DNA of 64,000 nt from Nonlabens arenilitoris (GTDB lineage Bacteria; Bacteroidota; Bacteroidia; Flavobacteriales; Flavobacteriaceae): NCBI RefSeq assembly GCF_002954765.1, contig NZ_MTPW01000001.1, positions 620,001-684,000 of the forward strand, read 5' to 3'. Below the pieces are notes generated by a model. The model saw only the letters and a program-made list of their open reading frames with translations. It searched no databases and was not told the DNA's origin. Made by a program: the position numbers and the translations under genes. Below, in pieces: positions 35,950 to 47,332 of the stretch; position 1 is the stretch's first letter; each line of letters begins with the position of its first letter.

Positions 35950-37306
35950 TATTCACCGGTTTAATTATCAACTTTTTTATCTCTACACCTATATCTCCTG
36001 CACCTATCATAACCACTACTCGAGTATTCATTTCTTCAATAAACTCTGCTATATCATCTTTTTCTAGAACAGTGATGACCGTAGGCTTTTCATCTAATTT
36101 TTGAATTTTACTACACAGTACTTGAGAAGTAACACCTTCCATAGGTAACTCTCTAGCCGGATAAATATCTAGTAATGCTACTTTATCAAATTGAGCTAGA
36201 CTAAGCACAAAGTCATCCATAAAATCATTAGTTCGAGAAAATAAATGAGGCTGAAAAATAGCTAGTACCTCTTCTTCTGGATACATCTCTCTAACGGCTT
36301 GATGAACGGCATTTATCTCTGTAGGGTGGTGGGCATAATCATCAATAAGAACTCTATCATCTGTGTTTATTCTATATGTAAACCTGCGCTCCACTCCTTT
36401 AAAAGTTCCTAGTACTAGTTTTAATTTATCGATAGAGACGCCATACTCGATAGCCATTGCAAGGGCTAGAAGCGCATTTGATAAATTATGCTTGCCTGGC
36501 AATTGTAAGCAAAATCCTTTGTAAACATCTCCTTCAATTTGTAAATCAAAATGATAAGCTCCACCTGCAATTACTATGTTAATCGCTTGATAGTTGCCAT
36601 GTATTAACCCTACTTTTATACCATCTATAGCAACCTGTTCATTTACTAAAAGCTTCTTATCTTTTAATAATGCGGCAAAGTCATGGAACGTTTTTTCAAA
36701 AGTCGCCACGTCGCCATAGATATCTAAATGATCTGCATCTATAGCGGTTATACCAGCAATATCTGGGGATAATTGCATGAATGACCTATCGAACTCATCT
36801 GCCTCAACAACCATAACATCTGTACCAGAACATAAATAGTTAGTATTATATTCTTCTAGAATACCACCACAGAATGCGGTTACCTTAACATCACTTTTAT
36901 AAAGCAAATGCGCAAGAATCGCACTAGTTGTAGTTTTCCCGTGTGTTCCAGCAACCGCTAGACAGGTCATCGTTTGTGAAATCTGTCCCAATAATTGAGC
37001 ACGTTTGAGGATAGGTACTCCGCTTTCGCGAAAGCGTAATAATTCATCCATCGTGGCTGGAATAGCAGGTGTAAAGATTACTTGAGCCGTTTCAGGATTT
37101 TTAAATTCAGCTGGGATACTATTGAAGTCATCATTGTAATGGATATCAATTCCTTCTTCCTCTAATTGTTTTGTGAGCGAAGTGATGACCTTATCGTAAC
37201 CTGCCACTGTTTTACCTTGTTCATTTAAATAACGCGCGAGAGCACTCATCCCGATACCACCAATACCGATGAAATAAAAATGTGTGATATGTTGTAAACT
37301 AGTCAT
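35939..37306 (-). CDS. murC: UDP-N-acetylmuramate--L-alanine ligase MurC
   Basis: This cytosolic ligase of 455 residues adds L-Ala to UDP-MurNAc with ATP. The Rossmann start [16 protein letters not shown], the ATP loop [26 protein letters not shown], the central [10 protein letters not shown] and the C-terminal [10 protein letters not shown] are all typical. It overlaps murG by 8 bases and ftsQ by 11. A perfect palindrome (37021) is read as RFRES in the N-terminal domain, a position where related MurC proteins have a similar charged helix, so it replaced and did not interrupt the fold. Confidence 0.95.
   Translation of the reverse strand: MTSLQHITHFYFIGIGGIGMSALARYLNEQGKTVAGYDKVITSLTKQLEEEGIDIHYNDDFNSIPAEFKNPETAQVIFTPAIPATMDELLRFRESGVPILKRAQLLGQISQTMTCLAVAGTHGKTTTSAILAHLLYKSDVKVTAFCGGILEEYNTNYLCSGTDVMVVEADEFDRSFMQLSPDIAGITAIDADHLDIYGDVATFEKTFHDFAALLKDKKLLVNEQVAIDGIKVGLIHGNYQAINIVIAGGAYHFDLQIEGDVYKGFCLQLPGKHNLSNALLALAMAIEYGVSIDKLKLVLGTFKGVERRFTYRINTDDRVLIDDYAHHPTEINAVHQAVREMYPEEEVLAIFQPHLFSRTNDFMDDFVLSLAQFDKVALLDIYPARELPMEGVTSQVLCSKIQKLDEKPTVITVLEKDDIAEFIEEMNTRVVVMIGAGDIGVEIKKLIIKPVNNEH
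37021..37036. repeat. 16-bp palindrome, perfect
   Basis: This copy is in the N-terminal domain of murC and reads RFRES. Confidence 0.9.
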
Positions 37307-38387
37307 TAATGATAGATTCTAACTGGTTAACAATACCTATAGTAGCATGTGGTAATGCCAGTTGTTTAATCTGTGACGACAGATTGCTTTGCAAACCAGA
37401 ATCTGTAATCAAACCTTTCCATATGGTATTGAAATTTTGATCTATATCTGTTTCTTTAACTAGCAAACCAGCACCTTTTTCTACTACGGCAAGTGCGTTT
37501 TTTGTCTGGTGATCTTCTGCAACGTTAGGTGACGGAATAAAAATCACTGGTTTCCCGACAATGCACAGTTCTGAAATCGTTCCTGCACCAGCTCTAGAGA
37601 TTATAAAATCTGCGGCACTGTATGCGAGATCCATCCTGCTTATAAAGGCATGGATCTGTACGGTTGCAATAGCTCTATTCTTATACTGATCATAATAAAA
37701 TTTACCGCATTGCCATATGATTTGTACATCGCTTGAGATACTTCCTAATTGATTGTCTATAAGTTGATTGATCCGACGAGCTCCTAAACTACCTCCTAAA
37801 ACCAATAACGTTTTCTTTGAAGCATCAAGGTTAAAGTGTTGAAGCGCCTGTTCTCTTTTTGAATCTATATCTAATAAATCTTGACGAACAGGATTACCAG
37901 TAAGAACAATCTTTTCTTTAGGGAAGAATCGATCCAGCCCTGTACTGGCAACACAAATCTTCTGTACTTTTTTAGATAGCAGTTTATTAGTAATTCCTGG
38001 ATAAGAGTTTTGTTCTTGAATTAAACATGGAACACCTTTCATACTAGCCATTTGTAATAATGGTCCACTAGCGTATCCACCAGTTCCTATGGCTGCAGTA
38101 GGTTTAAACTTATTGATAATGCGTCTAGCGTCCCATAAACTTTTTGTGACCTTTAATGGAAATGCAAAATTATCTAGGGTAAATTTGCGTTGCAAACCAC
38201 TAATCCATAGACCTTTTATATCATAACCAGCCGCTGGAACTTTTTCCATTTCCATACGATTACTGGCTCCTACAAAAAGTATCTCGCAATCTGGCCAGCG
38301 ACGCTTGCATTCATTTGCAATAGCAATCGCTGGATATATATGACCGCCTGTGCCGCCACCTGATATGATAAATTTATAAGGCTTCAC
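37299..38387 (-). CDS. murG: UDP-GlcNAc transferase MurG
   Basis: This peripheral membrane glycosyltransferase of 362 residues makes lipid II from lipid I. The first glycine-rich loop is [17 protein letters not shown], the second domain shows [13 protein letters not shown], and the UDP-GlcNAc site holds [18 protein letters not shown] and the DHQTKNA motif. It overlaps ftsW upstream by 14 bases and murC downstream by 8, indicating tight coupling. Confidence 0.95.
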   Translation of the reverse strand: MKPYKFIISGGGTGGHIYPAIAIANECKRRWPDCEILFVGASNRMEMEKVPAAGYDIKGLWISGLQRKFTLDNFAFPLKVTKSLWDARRIINKFKPTAAIGTGGYASGPLLQMASMKGVPCLIQEQNSYPGITNKLLSKKVQKICVASTGLDRFFPKEKIVLTGNPVRQDLLDIDSKREQALQHFNLDASKKTLLVLGGSLGARRINQLIDNQLGSISSDVQIIWQCGKFYYDQYKNRAIATVQIHAFISRMDLAYSAADFIISRAGAGTISELCIVGKPVIFIPSPNVAEDHQTKNALAVVEKGAGLLVKETDIDQNFNTIWKGLITDSGLQSNLSSQIKQLALPHATIGIVNQLESIIND

Positions 38388-39579
38388 TTAATACATCTAA
38401 AGGGTTCAACTCTTCTTCATTTAATTCTGCTTCCTGTTTGCGCAGTGTTTGTCTTTTTGAACTCACACTTAAAACAATACCTACGGCCATACAGGTCATC
38501 CATATGGAAGTACCACCACTACTGATGAGTGGTAATGTCTGTCCTGTTACAGGAAATAAATTAACCGCAACACCCATATTCATCAATGCTTGGATGACTA
38601 TAGGCAACCCTACTCCAATGACGAGTAGACTACCGAAAATGGTTTCGGCTTTATTTGCGATGACGACTACTCTAAAAAGAAAAAATAAATAGACAGCAAG
38701 AACTACTAAACCACCCATTAAGCCAAACTCTTCTATTATAATCGCATATATAAAATCACTTGAGGATTGCGGTAAAAAATGTTTAGTAGAACTTTTCCCT
38801 GGGCCTACACCAAAGGGATATCCATTTGCAATAGCCGTTTTTGCTTTCTCGACCTGATAGATAGAATCACTATCTCCATCACCAGCAAAACTGGCAATAC
38901 GAGAAGCCCAAGTATCTACACGATTAGGCAGTAAGCCTGGAAAAGCCTTTGCTGTTAATACAAACAATCCTAGTCCTATAATTCCGGCTCCTATAATGGC
39001 TAGCAAGTATTTCCATGGATAACCACCTATAAAACATAAAATCAACACCATTAAAAAGATCAATGCTGTTGTAGAAAAGTTAGATGGTAGAATCCATATC
39101 AAGGTGAAACCAACAGGAAACCATAACGGCCAAAGCGACTGCTTAAATGTGACCACTTTATCTTTAATACCACTTAAATATTTAGCAACGTATGTCATTA
39201 AGACAACAGAGGCAAGTGTACTAGTTTGAAAACCTACACCTATAACCGGTATGCGTATCCATCGACTAGCATTTGCTCCATCCATTGTTGTCCCTTGTAA
39301 TGCTGTATAAATAAGCATTAAAATTACAAACGGTAGCAACATAACACTTAAACCTTTAAACCAATTGTATGGTATTTTATGAACCGCATAAGCAATGCTT
39401 AATCCTAAGACTAGATGCACAAAATGTTTTATGATATACTTTGCCGTATCACCTTCTCCACCATTAAGATAGGCAAGGTTACTACTAGCACTATACACTG
39501 GTAAAAAAGAAAATATAGCAAGCGCCAGGACTAGTGCCCACAAAAATAAATCACCTGATATGTATTCTTTGATTTTCAT
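38374..39579 (-). CDS. ftsW: SEDS peptidoglycan polymerase FtsW
   Basis: This integral membrane protein of 401 residues has about ten helices and belongs to the SEDS family (FtsW/RodA). It polymerises septal glycan strands together with FtsI. Family motifs seen are [14 protein letters not shown] near TM1, the long periplasmic loop with [21 protein letters not shown] (PGKS, ending in the catalytic-side acidic region [12 protein letters not shown]) and the TM9-10 motif [17 protein letters not shown]. The position between murD and murG supports FtsW over RodA. Confidence 0.94.
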   Translation of the reverse strand: MKIKEYISGDLFLWALVLALAIFSFLPVYSASSNLAYLNGGEGDTAKYIIKHFVHLVLGLSIAYAVHKIPYNWFKGLSVMLLPFVILMLIYTALQGTTMDGANASRWIRIPVIGVGFQTSTLASVVLMTYVAKYLSGIKDKVVTFKQSLWPLWFPVGFTLIWILPSNFSTTALIFLMVLILCFIGGYPWKYLLAIIGAGIIGLGLFVLTAKAFPGLLPNRVDTWASRIASFAGDGDSDSIYQVEKAKTAIANGYPFGVGPGKSSTKHFLPQSSSDFIYAIIIEEFGLMGGLVVLAVYLFFLFRVVVIANKAETIFGSLLVIGVGLPIVIQALMNMGVAVNLFPVTGQTLPLISSGGTSIWMTCMAVGIVLSVSSKRQTLRKQEAELNEEELNPLDVLSEAL

Positions 39580-40938
39580 TTACAATGCTCTCACCGCATT
39601 TTTAAATTGTCTACCACGATCTTCATAATTTTCAAAAAGATCAAAACTTGCACATGCAGGAGAAAGCAACACATTATCACCTGGACCAGCGAGTTTATAA
39701 GCCACACGCACAGCATCTTCCATTGATGATGTTTCCACCATGTTATCGACACAACTACCAAATGCCTCAACAATTTTTGAATTATCAGTTCCTAGACAAA
39801 CTATAGCTTTCACATTTTTATTTACTAATGCATACAACTCGCTGTAATCGTTACCTTTATCAACACCACCTACAATCCATACAGTAGGTTTTTCCATACT
39901 ATCTAACGCATAATATGTAGCGTTAACATTTGTAGCTTTAGAATCATTGATATACTGCACCTTATTGATTTTAAGCACTTGTTCTAGACGATGTTCTACT
40001 CCTTGAAAAGAAGCAAGACTTTGTCTTATAGTTTCTTTACGTATTTGAAGCAATTTTGCAGTGGTAGCCGCTGCCATTGCATTTGCAGTATTGTGCTGTC
40101 CTTTAATTGATAAATTTTGAATAGGCATAGTAAATGAGTTTGTATCTAGGTTAATGTTGATGTTTTGATCTTTTATATAAGCTCCATATTCCAGCTGTCT
40201 TTGCATGCTAAACGGAACTAATTTTGATTTGGGTTGATAAATTTTAAGAGCTTCAATTATAGCAGGATCATCTGCGTTGTATATCAAATAGTCTTGCTCA
40301 TCTTGATTCATAGCAATGCGCATTTTACTTGCTACATAGTTTTCAAATTTGTAATCATATCTATCAAGATGATCTGGTGTAATATTTAGTAAGACAGCGA
40401 TTTTAGGCTTAAAGGTTTTTATACCATCTAATTGAAAACTACTTACCTCTAGGACTCTATATTCTGCAGGCGCTTCTGCAACTTGCGCGGCATAACTTTG
40501 CCCTATGTTACCACCTACAGAAACATTAAAATCTGCTATTTGTAGTATGTGACCTATTAAACTAGTCACCGTAGTCTTACCATTACTACCAGTTATGGCA
40601 ATTTCTACCTCATCTGTAAATCTTGATGCAAATTCAATTTCAGAAATAACAGGTATATCAGCTTCTAGGATTTTTTGAACAATAGTTGCTGTATCAGGTA
40701 TACCAGGACTTTTTACTACAACATCTGCATTTAGAATCTGCTCCATATCGTGTCCACAGGTTTCATGCGGGATATGTTGATCTAGTAACGCTTTCGCGAA
40801 AGCGTCTTTCAAAACACCACCATCGCTTAAAAAGACATCATGACCACGTTGAGTTGCTAGCATAGCGGCTCCTACACCACTCATGCCGCCACCTAATATG
40901 ACAATGCGTTTTTTGTTATTTGTTTGAAGCCAGCTCAT
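39580..40938 (-). CDS. murD: UDP-MurNAc-L-Ala--D-Glu ligase MurD
   Basis: This Mur ligase of 452 residues adds D-glutamate. The N-terminal KRIVILGGGMSGVGAA is the UDP-substrate fold, ITGSNGKTTVTSLIGH the ATP loop, NITPDHLDRY the central motif, and NDSKATNVNATYYAL the start of the C-terminal domain. It ends one base before ftsW starts and shares one base with the mraY stop. A perfect palindrome (40789) reads AFAKA near residue 45, in a surface region of the N-terminal domain. Confidence 0.95.
   Translation of the reverse strand: MSWLQTNNKKRIVILGGGMSGVGAAMLATQRGHDVFLSDGGVLKDAFAKALLDQHIPHETCGHDMEQILNADVVVKSPGIPDTATIVQKILEADIPVISEIEFASRFTDEVEIAITGSNGKTTVTSLIGHILQIADFNVSVGGNIGQSYAAQVAEAPAEYRVLEVSSFQLDGIKTFKPKIAVLLNITPDHLDRYDYKFENYVASKMRIAMNQDEQDYLIYNADDPAIIEALKIYQPKSKLVPFSMQRQLEYGAYIKDQNININLDTNSFTMPIQNLSIKGQHNTANAMAAATTAKLLQIRKETIRQSLASFQGVEHRLEQVLKINKVQYINDSKATNVNATYYALDSMEKPTVWIVGGVDKGNDYSELYALVNKNVKAIVCLGTDNSKIVEAFGSCVDNMVETSSMEDAVRVAYKLAGPGDNVLLSPACASFDLFENYEDRGRQFKNAVRAL
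40789..40804. repeat. 16-bp palindrome, perfect
   Basis: This copy is in the N-terminal domain of murD and reads AFAKA. Confidence 0.9.
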
Positions 40939-42173
40939 TACCTTACTTTAAGTGTTACAATACTGATAATAGCTAGCAAAATCCCAACAATCCAGAATCT
41001 TACAACGATTTTACTCTCATGAATTCCTTTCTTCTGATAGTGATGATGTAGCGGTGACATTAAGAAAATACGTCTTCCTTCACCATATTTTTTCTTTGTG
41101 TATTTGAACCAACTCACCTGCATCATTACAGATAAATTTTCCATTAGAAACACCCCACAAAGTATAGGGATTAATAGTTCTTTACGTGTAGCGATGGCTA
41201 GCACCGCGATAATACCACCAATAGTTAAACTACCCGTATCTCCCATAAATACTTGTGCTGGATAGGTATTATACCATAAGAAACCGACTAGCGCACCGGT
41301 AAAAGAAGTAATAAACACTACCATCTCACCAGAATTAGGAATATACATGACGTTTAAGTAATCAGAGAATATAATATTACCCGATATCCATGCAAAAAGA
41401 GCTAAAGTAATAACCGCAATAGCACTAGTTCCTGCTGCAAGACCGTCGATACCATCTGTCAGATTTGCACCATTTGAAACCGCTGTAACAATAATTATGA
41501 CAATAGGAATAAATATTAACCATGCCCATGCCGCAAGACTAGGATCGATCCAATCTATTAAAGAACTGTATTCAAATTCATTATTTTTAAGAAAAGGAAT
41601 TGTTGTTTTAGTAGATTGAATAGCTTCACCAAAAGCTACTGGCAAATCTGTACGTTCCATAATTTCTTGAGCGGCAATAGGGTCAGTAATTTCTTCTTTG
41701 ATAGTTATACCTGGATGAAAAAACATAGTTGCTCCCACGATAGCACCTAAACCTACCTGACCTAATACTTTAAATTTACCCTTTAAACCGTCTTTATCTT
41801 TTTTAAATACTTTTATATAATCATCTGTAAACCCAATTAATCCCATCCATATGGTGGTAATGATTAATAAGACTACATAGATATTATCCAGTTGTGATAA
41901 TAAAAATACTGGTATTAATGTCGCCAGTATAATAATCACTCCACCCATAGTAGGTGTTCCGGCTTTTTCTGATTGCCCTTCAAGACCCAAATCTCTAACC
42001 GTTTCCCCAACTTGTTGTCGTTGTAAAAACTTAATAATGCGCTTTCCATAAACTGTAGATATCCCTAAGGATAGTAAAAAGGCTATAGCTGCTCTAAACG
42101 TAATGAAACCAAACAAGGATGCTCCAGGAAACTGGAACTGCTCTTCTAGATATTTAAATAAGTAGTATAACAT
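40938..42173 (-). CDS. mraY: Phospho-MurNAc-pentapeptide transferase MraY
   Basis: This inner-membrane enzyme of 411 residues attaches phospho-MurNAc-pentapeptide to undecaprenyl phosphate (lipid I). It has ten predicted helices. The catalytic aspartates are in [17 protein letters not shown] and [14 protein letters not shown], and [12 protein letters not shown] is the late His motif. A periplasmic insert at about residues 150-195 makes it longer than E. coli MraY (360), as is usual in Bacteroidota. It is 10 bases after murE. Confidence 0.95.
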   Translation of the reverse strand: MLYYLFKYLEEQFQFPGASLFGFITFRAAIAFLLSLGISTVYGKRIIKFLQRQQVGETVRDLGLEGQSEKAGTPTMGGVIIILATLIPVFLLSQLDNIYVVLLIITTIWMGLIGFTDDYIKVFKKDKDGLKGKFKVLGQVGLGAIVGATMFFHPGITIKEEITDPIAAQEIMERTDLPVAFGEAIQSTKTTIPFLKNNEFEYSSLIDWIDPSLAAWAWLIFIPIVIIIVTAVSNGANLTDGIDGLAAGTSAIAVITLALFAWISGNIIFSDYLNVMYIPNSGEMVVFITSFTGALVGFLWYNTYPAQVFMGDTGSLTIGGIIAVLAIATRKELLIPILCGVFLMENLSVMMQVSWFKYTKKKYGEGRRIFLMSPLHHHYQKKGIHESKIVVRFWIVGILLAIISIVTLKVR

Positions 42174-42183
42174 TTATGAATGG

Positions 42184-43650
42184 TTATTTATTAAGTTGTT
42201 TTAGTAAGTCTGCTACAATCAGGCGGTCATTAAAATCTAATCGCACACCGTTAATCTCTTGATAAGTCTCATGACCCTTTCCAGCGATAAGAATTATATC
42301 ATTTTCTTGTGCCATTTGTACTGCTGTTTTTATGGCGTTTTTACGATCAGTAACGGTTAGTGTTTTTTTAAAATCTATAGGTTCCACTCCAGCCTCCATA
42401 TCTGCAAGAATGACATCTGGATTTTCAGTACGAGGATTATCGCTTGTAAAAATTACCTGATCACTAAGTGATGCAGCAATATTTGCCATTATTGGTCTTT
42501 TAGACTTATCTCTATCACCTCCACAGCCCACAACGGTGATTAATTTCTCATTGCGAGTACGGATGGCGTTGATCGTCTCCAGCACATTTTTTAACGCATC
42601 TGGTGTGTGAGCATAATCTACAATCGCAGTTATGCGTTGTGCGGCAGTAGTGAAGTATTGAAACCTTCCAGAAACTCCATCGAGTTGAGAAATCGCCTCT
42701 AACACCTCTGTTGAATCAAGACCTAGTTCAATTGCACATCCATAAATCGCCAATACATTATATGCATTAAACTCACCAATCATCTTAGTCCATAGTTCCT
42801 GATTGTTGACTTTTAATTGTAAACCACCGAATTGATTTTCAATAATCTGAGCACGATAATCTGTATAAGTTTTAAGAGCATAGCCCAGCTTACGTGCCTT
42901 TGTATTTTGCAACATGAACTCACCATTTTTATCGTCTCGATTAGTAATTGCAAATGCCTGAGAAGGCAGCATATCAAAGAAACGTTTTTTTACATCTCTA
43001 TACTCTGCAAAGCTGTTATGATAATCTAGGTGATCATGTGTTAAATTAGTAAACATACCACCTACAAAATGCAGACCGGTAACTCGTTCTTGATCGATAC
43101 CGTGACTACTCACTTCCATAAAACAATAATCAACACCAGCATCTCGCATGCTCGCAAGATGACTATTGATAGTTAACGGGTCTGGAGTTGTGTGTTTAGT
43201 AGGAACAACTTTACCGTCAATTAATATCTCTACAGTTGAAATTAATCCTGTTTTAAAGCCTAGTTTTTTAAATAACTGGTATAATAAACTAGTTGTAGTT
43301 GTTTTACCATTTGTACCTGTAACACCAATTAATTTTAAATCTTTAGAAGGATTGTCATAATAATTTGCGCCTATAAGTGCCAAAGCTTCATGAGCGCTAT
43401 TTACTTGTACATAAGTCACATTTTCTGACCGGTAATCTGGCAAGTCTTCTAGTATAACAGCCTTTGCACCATGAGCTACTGCTTTTTCAATAAATTGATG
43501 ACCATCTACTGCTGTACCTTTGAGCGCTATAAAAACATCTCCCGAATTTATCGCTCTAGAGTCAAAGTGCACTTGGGACACAGCAATATCTGTAGGACCA
43601 ATGACCAACTCCAAGCTCACTTTATACAATAAGTCTTTTAAATTTCTCAT
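42184..43650 (-). CDS. murE: UDP-MurNAc-tripeptide synthetase MurE (meso-DAP adding)
   Basis: This Mur ligase of 488 residues adds the third stem-peptide residue. VTGTNGKTTTTSLLYQ is the ATP loop and THDHLDYH the central motif. The specificity motif reads DNPR (TSDNPRTENPDVIL), which marks meso-diaminopimelate and not lysine as substrate. The start overlaps the ftsI stop by four bases (ATGA). No murF follows, as is normal for this cluster in Flavobacteriia. Confidence 0.95.
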   Translation of the reverse strand: MRNLKDLLYKVSLELVIGPTDIAVSQVHFDSRAINSGDVFIALKGTAVDGHQFIEKAVAHGAKAVILEDLPDYRSENVTYVQVNSAHEALALIGANYYDNPSKDLKLIGVTGTNGKTTTTSLLYQLFKKLGFKTGLISTVEILIDGKVVPTKHTTPDPLTINSHLASMRDAGVDYCFMEVSSHGIDQERVTGLHFVGGMFTNLTHDHLDYHNSFAEYRDVKKRFFDMLPSQAFAITNRDDKNGEFMLQNTKARKLGYALKTYTDYRAQIIENQFGGLQLKVNNQELWTKMIGEFNAYNVLAIYGCAIELGLDSTEVLEAISQLDGVSGRFQYFTTAAQRITAIVDYAHTPDALKNVLETINAIRTRNEKLITVVGCGGDRDKSKRPIMANIAASLSDQVIFTSDNPRTENPDVILADMEAGVEPIDFKKTLTVTDRKNAIKTAVQMAQENDIILIAGKGHETYQEINGVRLDFNDRLIVADLLKQLNK

Positions 43651-45638
43651 GACAGAGTTAATATTATTTGATCATTAGTCTTTACTCGAGTGCCTGGTGC
43701 AGCACTTTGTTCTTTTACCTTGCCTTTACCTTTAAGCACTACTTTAGCTCCTAGATTCTCAAGTAAGGTAAGTGCGTCCATAGCATCCATACCTTTTAAA
43801 TTAGGTATCTTATTTGACGTTGATTGAGCTTGTGTGTAAAATGCTTCTTGAGACTTTATAATATCATCTGGAGCAATTTCTGGCATAGGCACTTCATCAA
43901 GCATAGGGTTATTTGCATAAATCTTTTGAGCAATTTTTTTAAATACTGGACCAGCGACTATATTACCATAGTAGCCTTTGGTTGTATTGGGTTTATGTAT
44001 AACAACTATGCAGCTATATTTGGGCTCATCTGCAGGAAAGTAACCTGCAAAAGAAGCTATATATTCTAATTTTTTAGTCTTATCACCATAACCAGTCTGA
44101 CAGGTCCCAGTTTTACCTGCCATAGAAAAACTTTCAGAGTAAAGATTATCGGCTGTACCACGTTTTACAACATTTTCCATCATCACCTTAACCTTGCTTA
44201 CAGTCTCTTGAGAACAGATAGACGGATTTAAAATGCTGCGATCGTACTTTTCAATTAACTGATCTTTAGAACGAACTTCTCTTATCAAACGCGGCTTAAC
44301 CATCACACCATTGTTAGCAATTGCGTTATAAAATGTCAACGTTTGTAGAGGCGTTATATGGACACCATAACCAAAAGCCATCCACGGCAACGATATACCA
44401 TTCCAATTTTCATCTTCGGGATGTGGGATTCTAGGAACTCCTTCTCCAGTAATTGATAAATCGAGTCGTTTATTTAACCCCATACTATAAAGACGATCCA
44501 CATACCTAGCACTTGCATCTTTTCCTTTATAATTATCAGTCACCATTTGGACCAATGCTGTATTTGAAGAAACTTCAAATGCTCTAGCGACACTTATTTT
44601 ACCATAACCGCCATATTTAGAATCTGTCACGTTACGACCATAATAAGATATTTTTCCTCCTTTAGTATCAAAAACAGTACTAGTATCAACAACTTTATCT
44701 TCAAGCGCTGCAACTACACTCATTAACTTAAAAGTTGATCCAGGCTCGTGGGATTCCCATACCGCATAATTGCGTTTTTCAAAGTATTTACCACTTTCTC
44801 CACGACCTAGATTAGAGAGTGCTTTTATCTCACCTGTTGCTACTTCCATAACCACCGCCGTCCCATGCTCTGCTTGAAAATATTCTAGCTGTTCCAATAA
44901 AGCATGGTGAGCTACATCCTGCATGTTAACATCTATAGTTGTGTAAACATCAAACCCATCCTGTGGTTCAATCTCATTAGCACCGCTGATAGGCTTCCAT
45001 TGATTTTGAGAAATCTTTTGTTTTTGACGGACGCCGTTACTACCTCTCAGATATTGAGAAAATGCTCCTTCCAGTCCTACGGGCGCACTACCAGGTCGAT
45101 CATAACCCACAATACGCTCTGCCATTTTACCTAAAGGATGCTCTCTTACAACACGTTGTTCTACAATAATACCACCACGAAAAGGTCCTTTTCTAAATAG
45201 AGGAAAAGACTTTATTTGAATGTAATCACTATAATTTAAATTCTTAGTAATCATTAAATATCGATTACGATTATTGCGTGCAGTACGCAACTTTTTAGAG
45301 AAATAAGATTTTGGGCGGTTTAGCTTTCGCGAAAGCGAATCACTCAATGCTCCTATGTATTCATTAAAATCTGCCTCGCTAGGCGCGACTGCATCAAATC
45401 TGATATCATACTTTGAGATAGATGTCGCTAATAATTGCCCATTTGCATCATATAAATTCCCACGATTCGCAGGAATGGTGTCATTCTTAAAAATACGCTG
45501 CTCTGCATTGGCGCGATACTTATCACCATCAATGAATTGGATATTTATAATCTTAACAACAATTCCTAGGGCAATGATTAAAAGCACTGCACCTACCATG
45601 TAGATTCTATTCAGTATGCTTTTTTCAGTTGTTGCCAT
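43647..45638 (-). CDS. ftsI: Penicillin-binding protein FtsI (division transpeptidase) with PASTA domain
   Basis: This bitopic class B PBP of 663 residues crosslinks septal peptidoglycan. One N-terminal helix (about residues 12-31) is followed by the dimer/pedestal domain, then the transpeptidase with the active-site Ser in EPGSTFKLMSVV (about residue 302), SSNTALVQ and AGKTGTCQTGYG. A single PASTA domain closes the protein (about residues 605-663, PNLKGMDAMDALTLLENLG), a feature shared with Gram-positive division PBPs and common in this phylum. A palindrome with one mismatch reads LSRKL in the N-terminal domain. It overlaps ftsL by 14 bases. Confidence 0.94.
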   Translation of the reverse strand: MATTEKSILNRIYMVGAVLLIIALGIVVKIINIQFIDGDKYRANAEQRIFKNDTIPANRGNLYDANGQLLATSISKYDIRFDAVAPSEADFNEYIGALSDSLSRKLNRPKSYFSKKLRTARNNRNRYLMITKNLNYSDYIQIKSFPLFRKGPFRGGIIVEQRVVREHPLGKMAERIVGYDRPGSAPVGLEGAFSQYLRGSNGVRQKQKISQNQWKPISGANEIEPQDGFDVYTTIDVNMQDVAHHALLEQLEYFQAEHGTAVVMEVATGEIKALSNLGRGESGKYFEKRNYAVWESHEPGSTFKLMSVVAALEDKVVDTSTVFDTKGGKISYYGRNVTDSKYGGYGKISVARAFEVSSNTALVQMVTDNYKGKDASARYVDRLYSMGLNKRLDLSITGEGVPRIPHPEDENWNGISLPWMAFGYGVHITPLQTLTFYNAIANNGVMVKPRLIREVRSKDQLIEKYDRSILNPSICSQETVSKVKVMMENVVKRGTADNLYSESFSMAGKTGTCQTGYGDKTKKLEYIASFAGYFPADEPKYSCIVVIHKPNTTKGYYGNIVAGPVFKKIAQKIYANNPMLDEVPMPEIAPDDIIKSQEAFYTQAQSTSNKIPNLKGMDAMDALTLLENLGAKVVLKGKGKVKEQSAAPGTRVKTNDQIILTLS
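45322..45337. repeat. 16-bp palindrome, one mismatch
   Basis: The first base is A instead of C. It lies in the N-terminal domain of ftsI and reads LSRKL. Confidence 0.85.
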
Positions 45639-45954
45639 CTGTTGTTGATTTAACGATTATTTTTTGCGGTGGGTTTTTTGCTGGTGCAATACCGCGGTTT
45701 TTTAATTTAGTAGCAATAGTGGACTCCATTTGCAGAAACATCAACTCACGCTGACCATCTACATACTGACTACGCAATTCATTTTCTTGCTCTGCAAGCT
45801 GTCCTATGTAATGCACTTTTTTCTCAAAACTATGTCCAGTGTAGATCATGACAATAGACAGAAATACTGCAAAAATGATGAAGCGCCAGTTTTTAAACGC
45901 ATCATCATTAGTCAGGAAACTACCCTTTAATATGTCATAAACTTTAAACGCCAT
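45625..45954 (-). CDS. ftsL: FtsL-like cell division protein
   Basis: This is a 109-residue bitopic protein: a short cytosolic part, one helix (about residues 24-41, FIIFAVFLSIVMIYTG) and a periplasmic coiled coil (KKVHYIGQLAEQENELRSQY) ending in a Pro/Lys tail. Size, topology and position between rsmH and ftsI match FtsL, which partners FtsB-like proteins and FtsQ. Sequence alone would be weak; context makes the call. Confidence 0.85.
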   Translation of the reverse strand: MAFKVYDILKGSFLTNDDAFKNWRFIIFAVFLSIVMIYTGHSFEKKVHYIGQLAEQENELRSQYVDGQRELMFLQMESTIATKLKNRGIAPAKNPPQKIIVKSTTDGNN

Positions 45955-45956
45955 AA

Positions 45957-46871
45957 CTACTCTTCAATACGCTGCGCGATACGCAATTTTGCACTACGCG
46001 CACGATTATTTTCTTTAATCTGAGCTGCTGTAGGAACTATAAGTTTACCCACTTTTTTAAAGGGCACACTCACTCTACCGAAAACATCTTTTTCTGGCTC
46101 ACCTTGAAAAAGACCATTACGTATAAAACGCTTTACCGGTCGATCTTCTAAAGAATGATAGGATATAACACTAAGCCTACCACCTACTTTTAATATTTCT
46201 TTGGACTGTGTTAAAAACTCTTCTAACACGTCCATCTCTTGATTCACTTCAATGCGTATTGCTTGAAATACCTGAGCTAACATTTTATGTTGTACACGTT
46301 CAGGCACAAAAGGCGCACATATTTCTTTTAATTGAGCCACTGTTTCAATAAGCCCTTCATTGCGCTTTGCCATTATCGCTCGTGTTAACTTTGGAGCGAT
46401 ACGCAATTCCCCATATTCTTTAAAAATACGGTTGAGGTCGTCCTCGTCATAATCATTAACAACTCTTACCGCGTCTAATTCATTTTCTTGATTCATACGC
46501 ATATCTAACCTAGCATCAAATCGAGTAGAAAAACCGCGATCTGCCTCATCAAATTGATGAGAACTAACACCTAGATCAGCAAGAATACCATCCACCTCTT
46601 TCACACCATACATGCGTAAGAAACGTTTCATGAATCTAAAGTTTTGATTAATCAATGTAAATCGAGGATCATCAATCACATTCTCTAAAGCATCCAGATC
46701 TTGATCAAAAGCAAACAATCTACCGTGCTCACCCAATCTAGAGAGTATCTCACGTGAGTGACCACCACCACCATATGTTACATCAACATATACACCTGAT
46801 GGATTAATCGCAAGCCCGTCAATGGACTCCTCTAACAATACCGGACTATGATAAGAACTCTGTTGTGTCAT
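45957..46871 (-). CDS. rsmH: 16S rRNA (cytosine1402-N4)-methyltransferase RsmH
   Basis: This SAM-dependent methyltransferase of 304 residues modifies C1402 of 16S rRNA in the decoding centre. It shows the full family pattern: SYHSPVLLEESIDGL, VDVTYGGGGHSREIL (SAM loop), GILADLGVSSHQFDEADRGF and VISYHSLEDRPVKRFI. The start overlaps the mraZ stop by 26 bases, a long but plausible coupling, since the conserved N-terminus begins within seven residues of this Met. Confidence 0.95.
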   Translation of the reverse strand: MTQQSSYHSPVLLEESIDGLAINPSGVYVDVTYGGGGHSREILSRLGEHGRLFAFDQDLDALENVIDDPRFTLINQNFRFMKRFLRMYGVKEVDGILADLGVSSHQFDEADRGFSTRFDARLDMRMNQENELDAVRVVNDYDEDDLNRIFKEYGELRIAPKLTRAIMAKRNEGLIETVAQLKEICAPFVPERVQHKMLAQVFQAIRIEVNQEMDVLEEFLTQSKEILKVGGRLSVISYHSLEDRPVKRFIRNGLFQGEPEKDVFGRVSVPFKKVGKLIVPTAAQIKENNRARSAKLRIAQRIEE

Positions 46872-47313
46872 CTCCCATTACTTCTTCTGCGAGATCAGCA
46901 AAATCTACTGCAGCCTCATCAATAGCCTGCTCATAGCTCTCCTTATCCCATATTTCTATAATATTAATCGCACTCGATACGGTGAGATTTTTAGTGATAC
47001 TAGCGATTTGTATTAAATCCTTAGGGATTAATAATCTTCCATTTGCATCTATTTCTACGGTTTTTACACCAGCAGTAAAACGACGTATGAAGTCGTTATT
47101 CTTTTTCTTAAATCGATTGAGCTTATTCATACGCACCATCATTTCATTCCACTCTTTCATGGGATACAACTCTAGGCAAGGCTGGAACACAGAACGCTTG
47201 AGCACAAAGCCCTCTTGCAAGACTGGTGCTAGCTGCTTTTTCAATGAAACTGGCATCATAAAACGCCCTTTAGCATCGATTTTACACTCGTATGTTCCTA
47301 AGAAATTGATCAA
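46846..47313 (-). CDS. mraZ: Transcriptional regulator MraZ
   Basis: This is a 155-residue protein with two SpoVT/AbrB-like repeats: FLGTYECKIDAKGRFMMPVS at the N-terminus and VEIDANGRLLIPKDL in the second half. The DxxGR motif is present in both. MraZ forms a ring and represses its own dcw operon by binding short direct repeats upstream. Here a set of three repeats with 10-bp period lies 38 bases upstream of the start. It is the first gene of the cluster. Confidence 0.95.
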   Translation of the reverse strand: MINFLGTYECKIDAKGRFMMPVSLKKQLAPVLQEGFVLKRSVFQPCLELYPMKEWNEMMVRMNKLNRFKKKNNDFIRRFTAGVKTVEIDANGRLLIPKDLIQIASITKNLTVSSAINIIEIWDKESYEQAIDEAAVDFADLAEEVMGDDTTEFLS

Positions 47314-47332
47314 ACCTAATGAGTTATTAATT

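Noticed and set aside
46846..46871. Possible frameshift where mraZ and rsmH overlap by 26 bases
   Set aside because: Both proteins are complete with conserved ends, so it is a normal coupled overlap.
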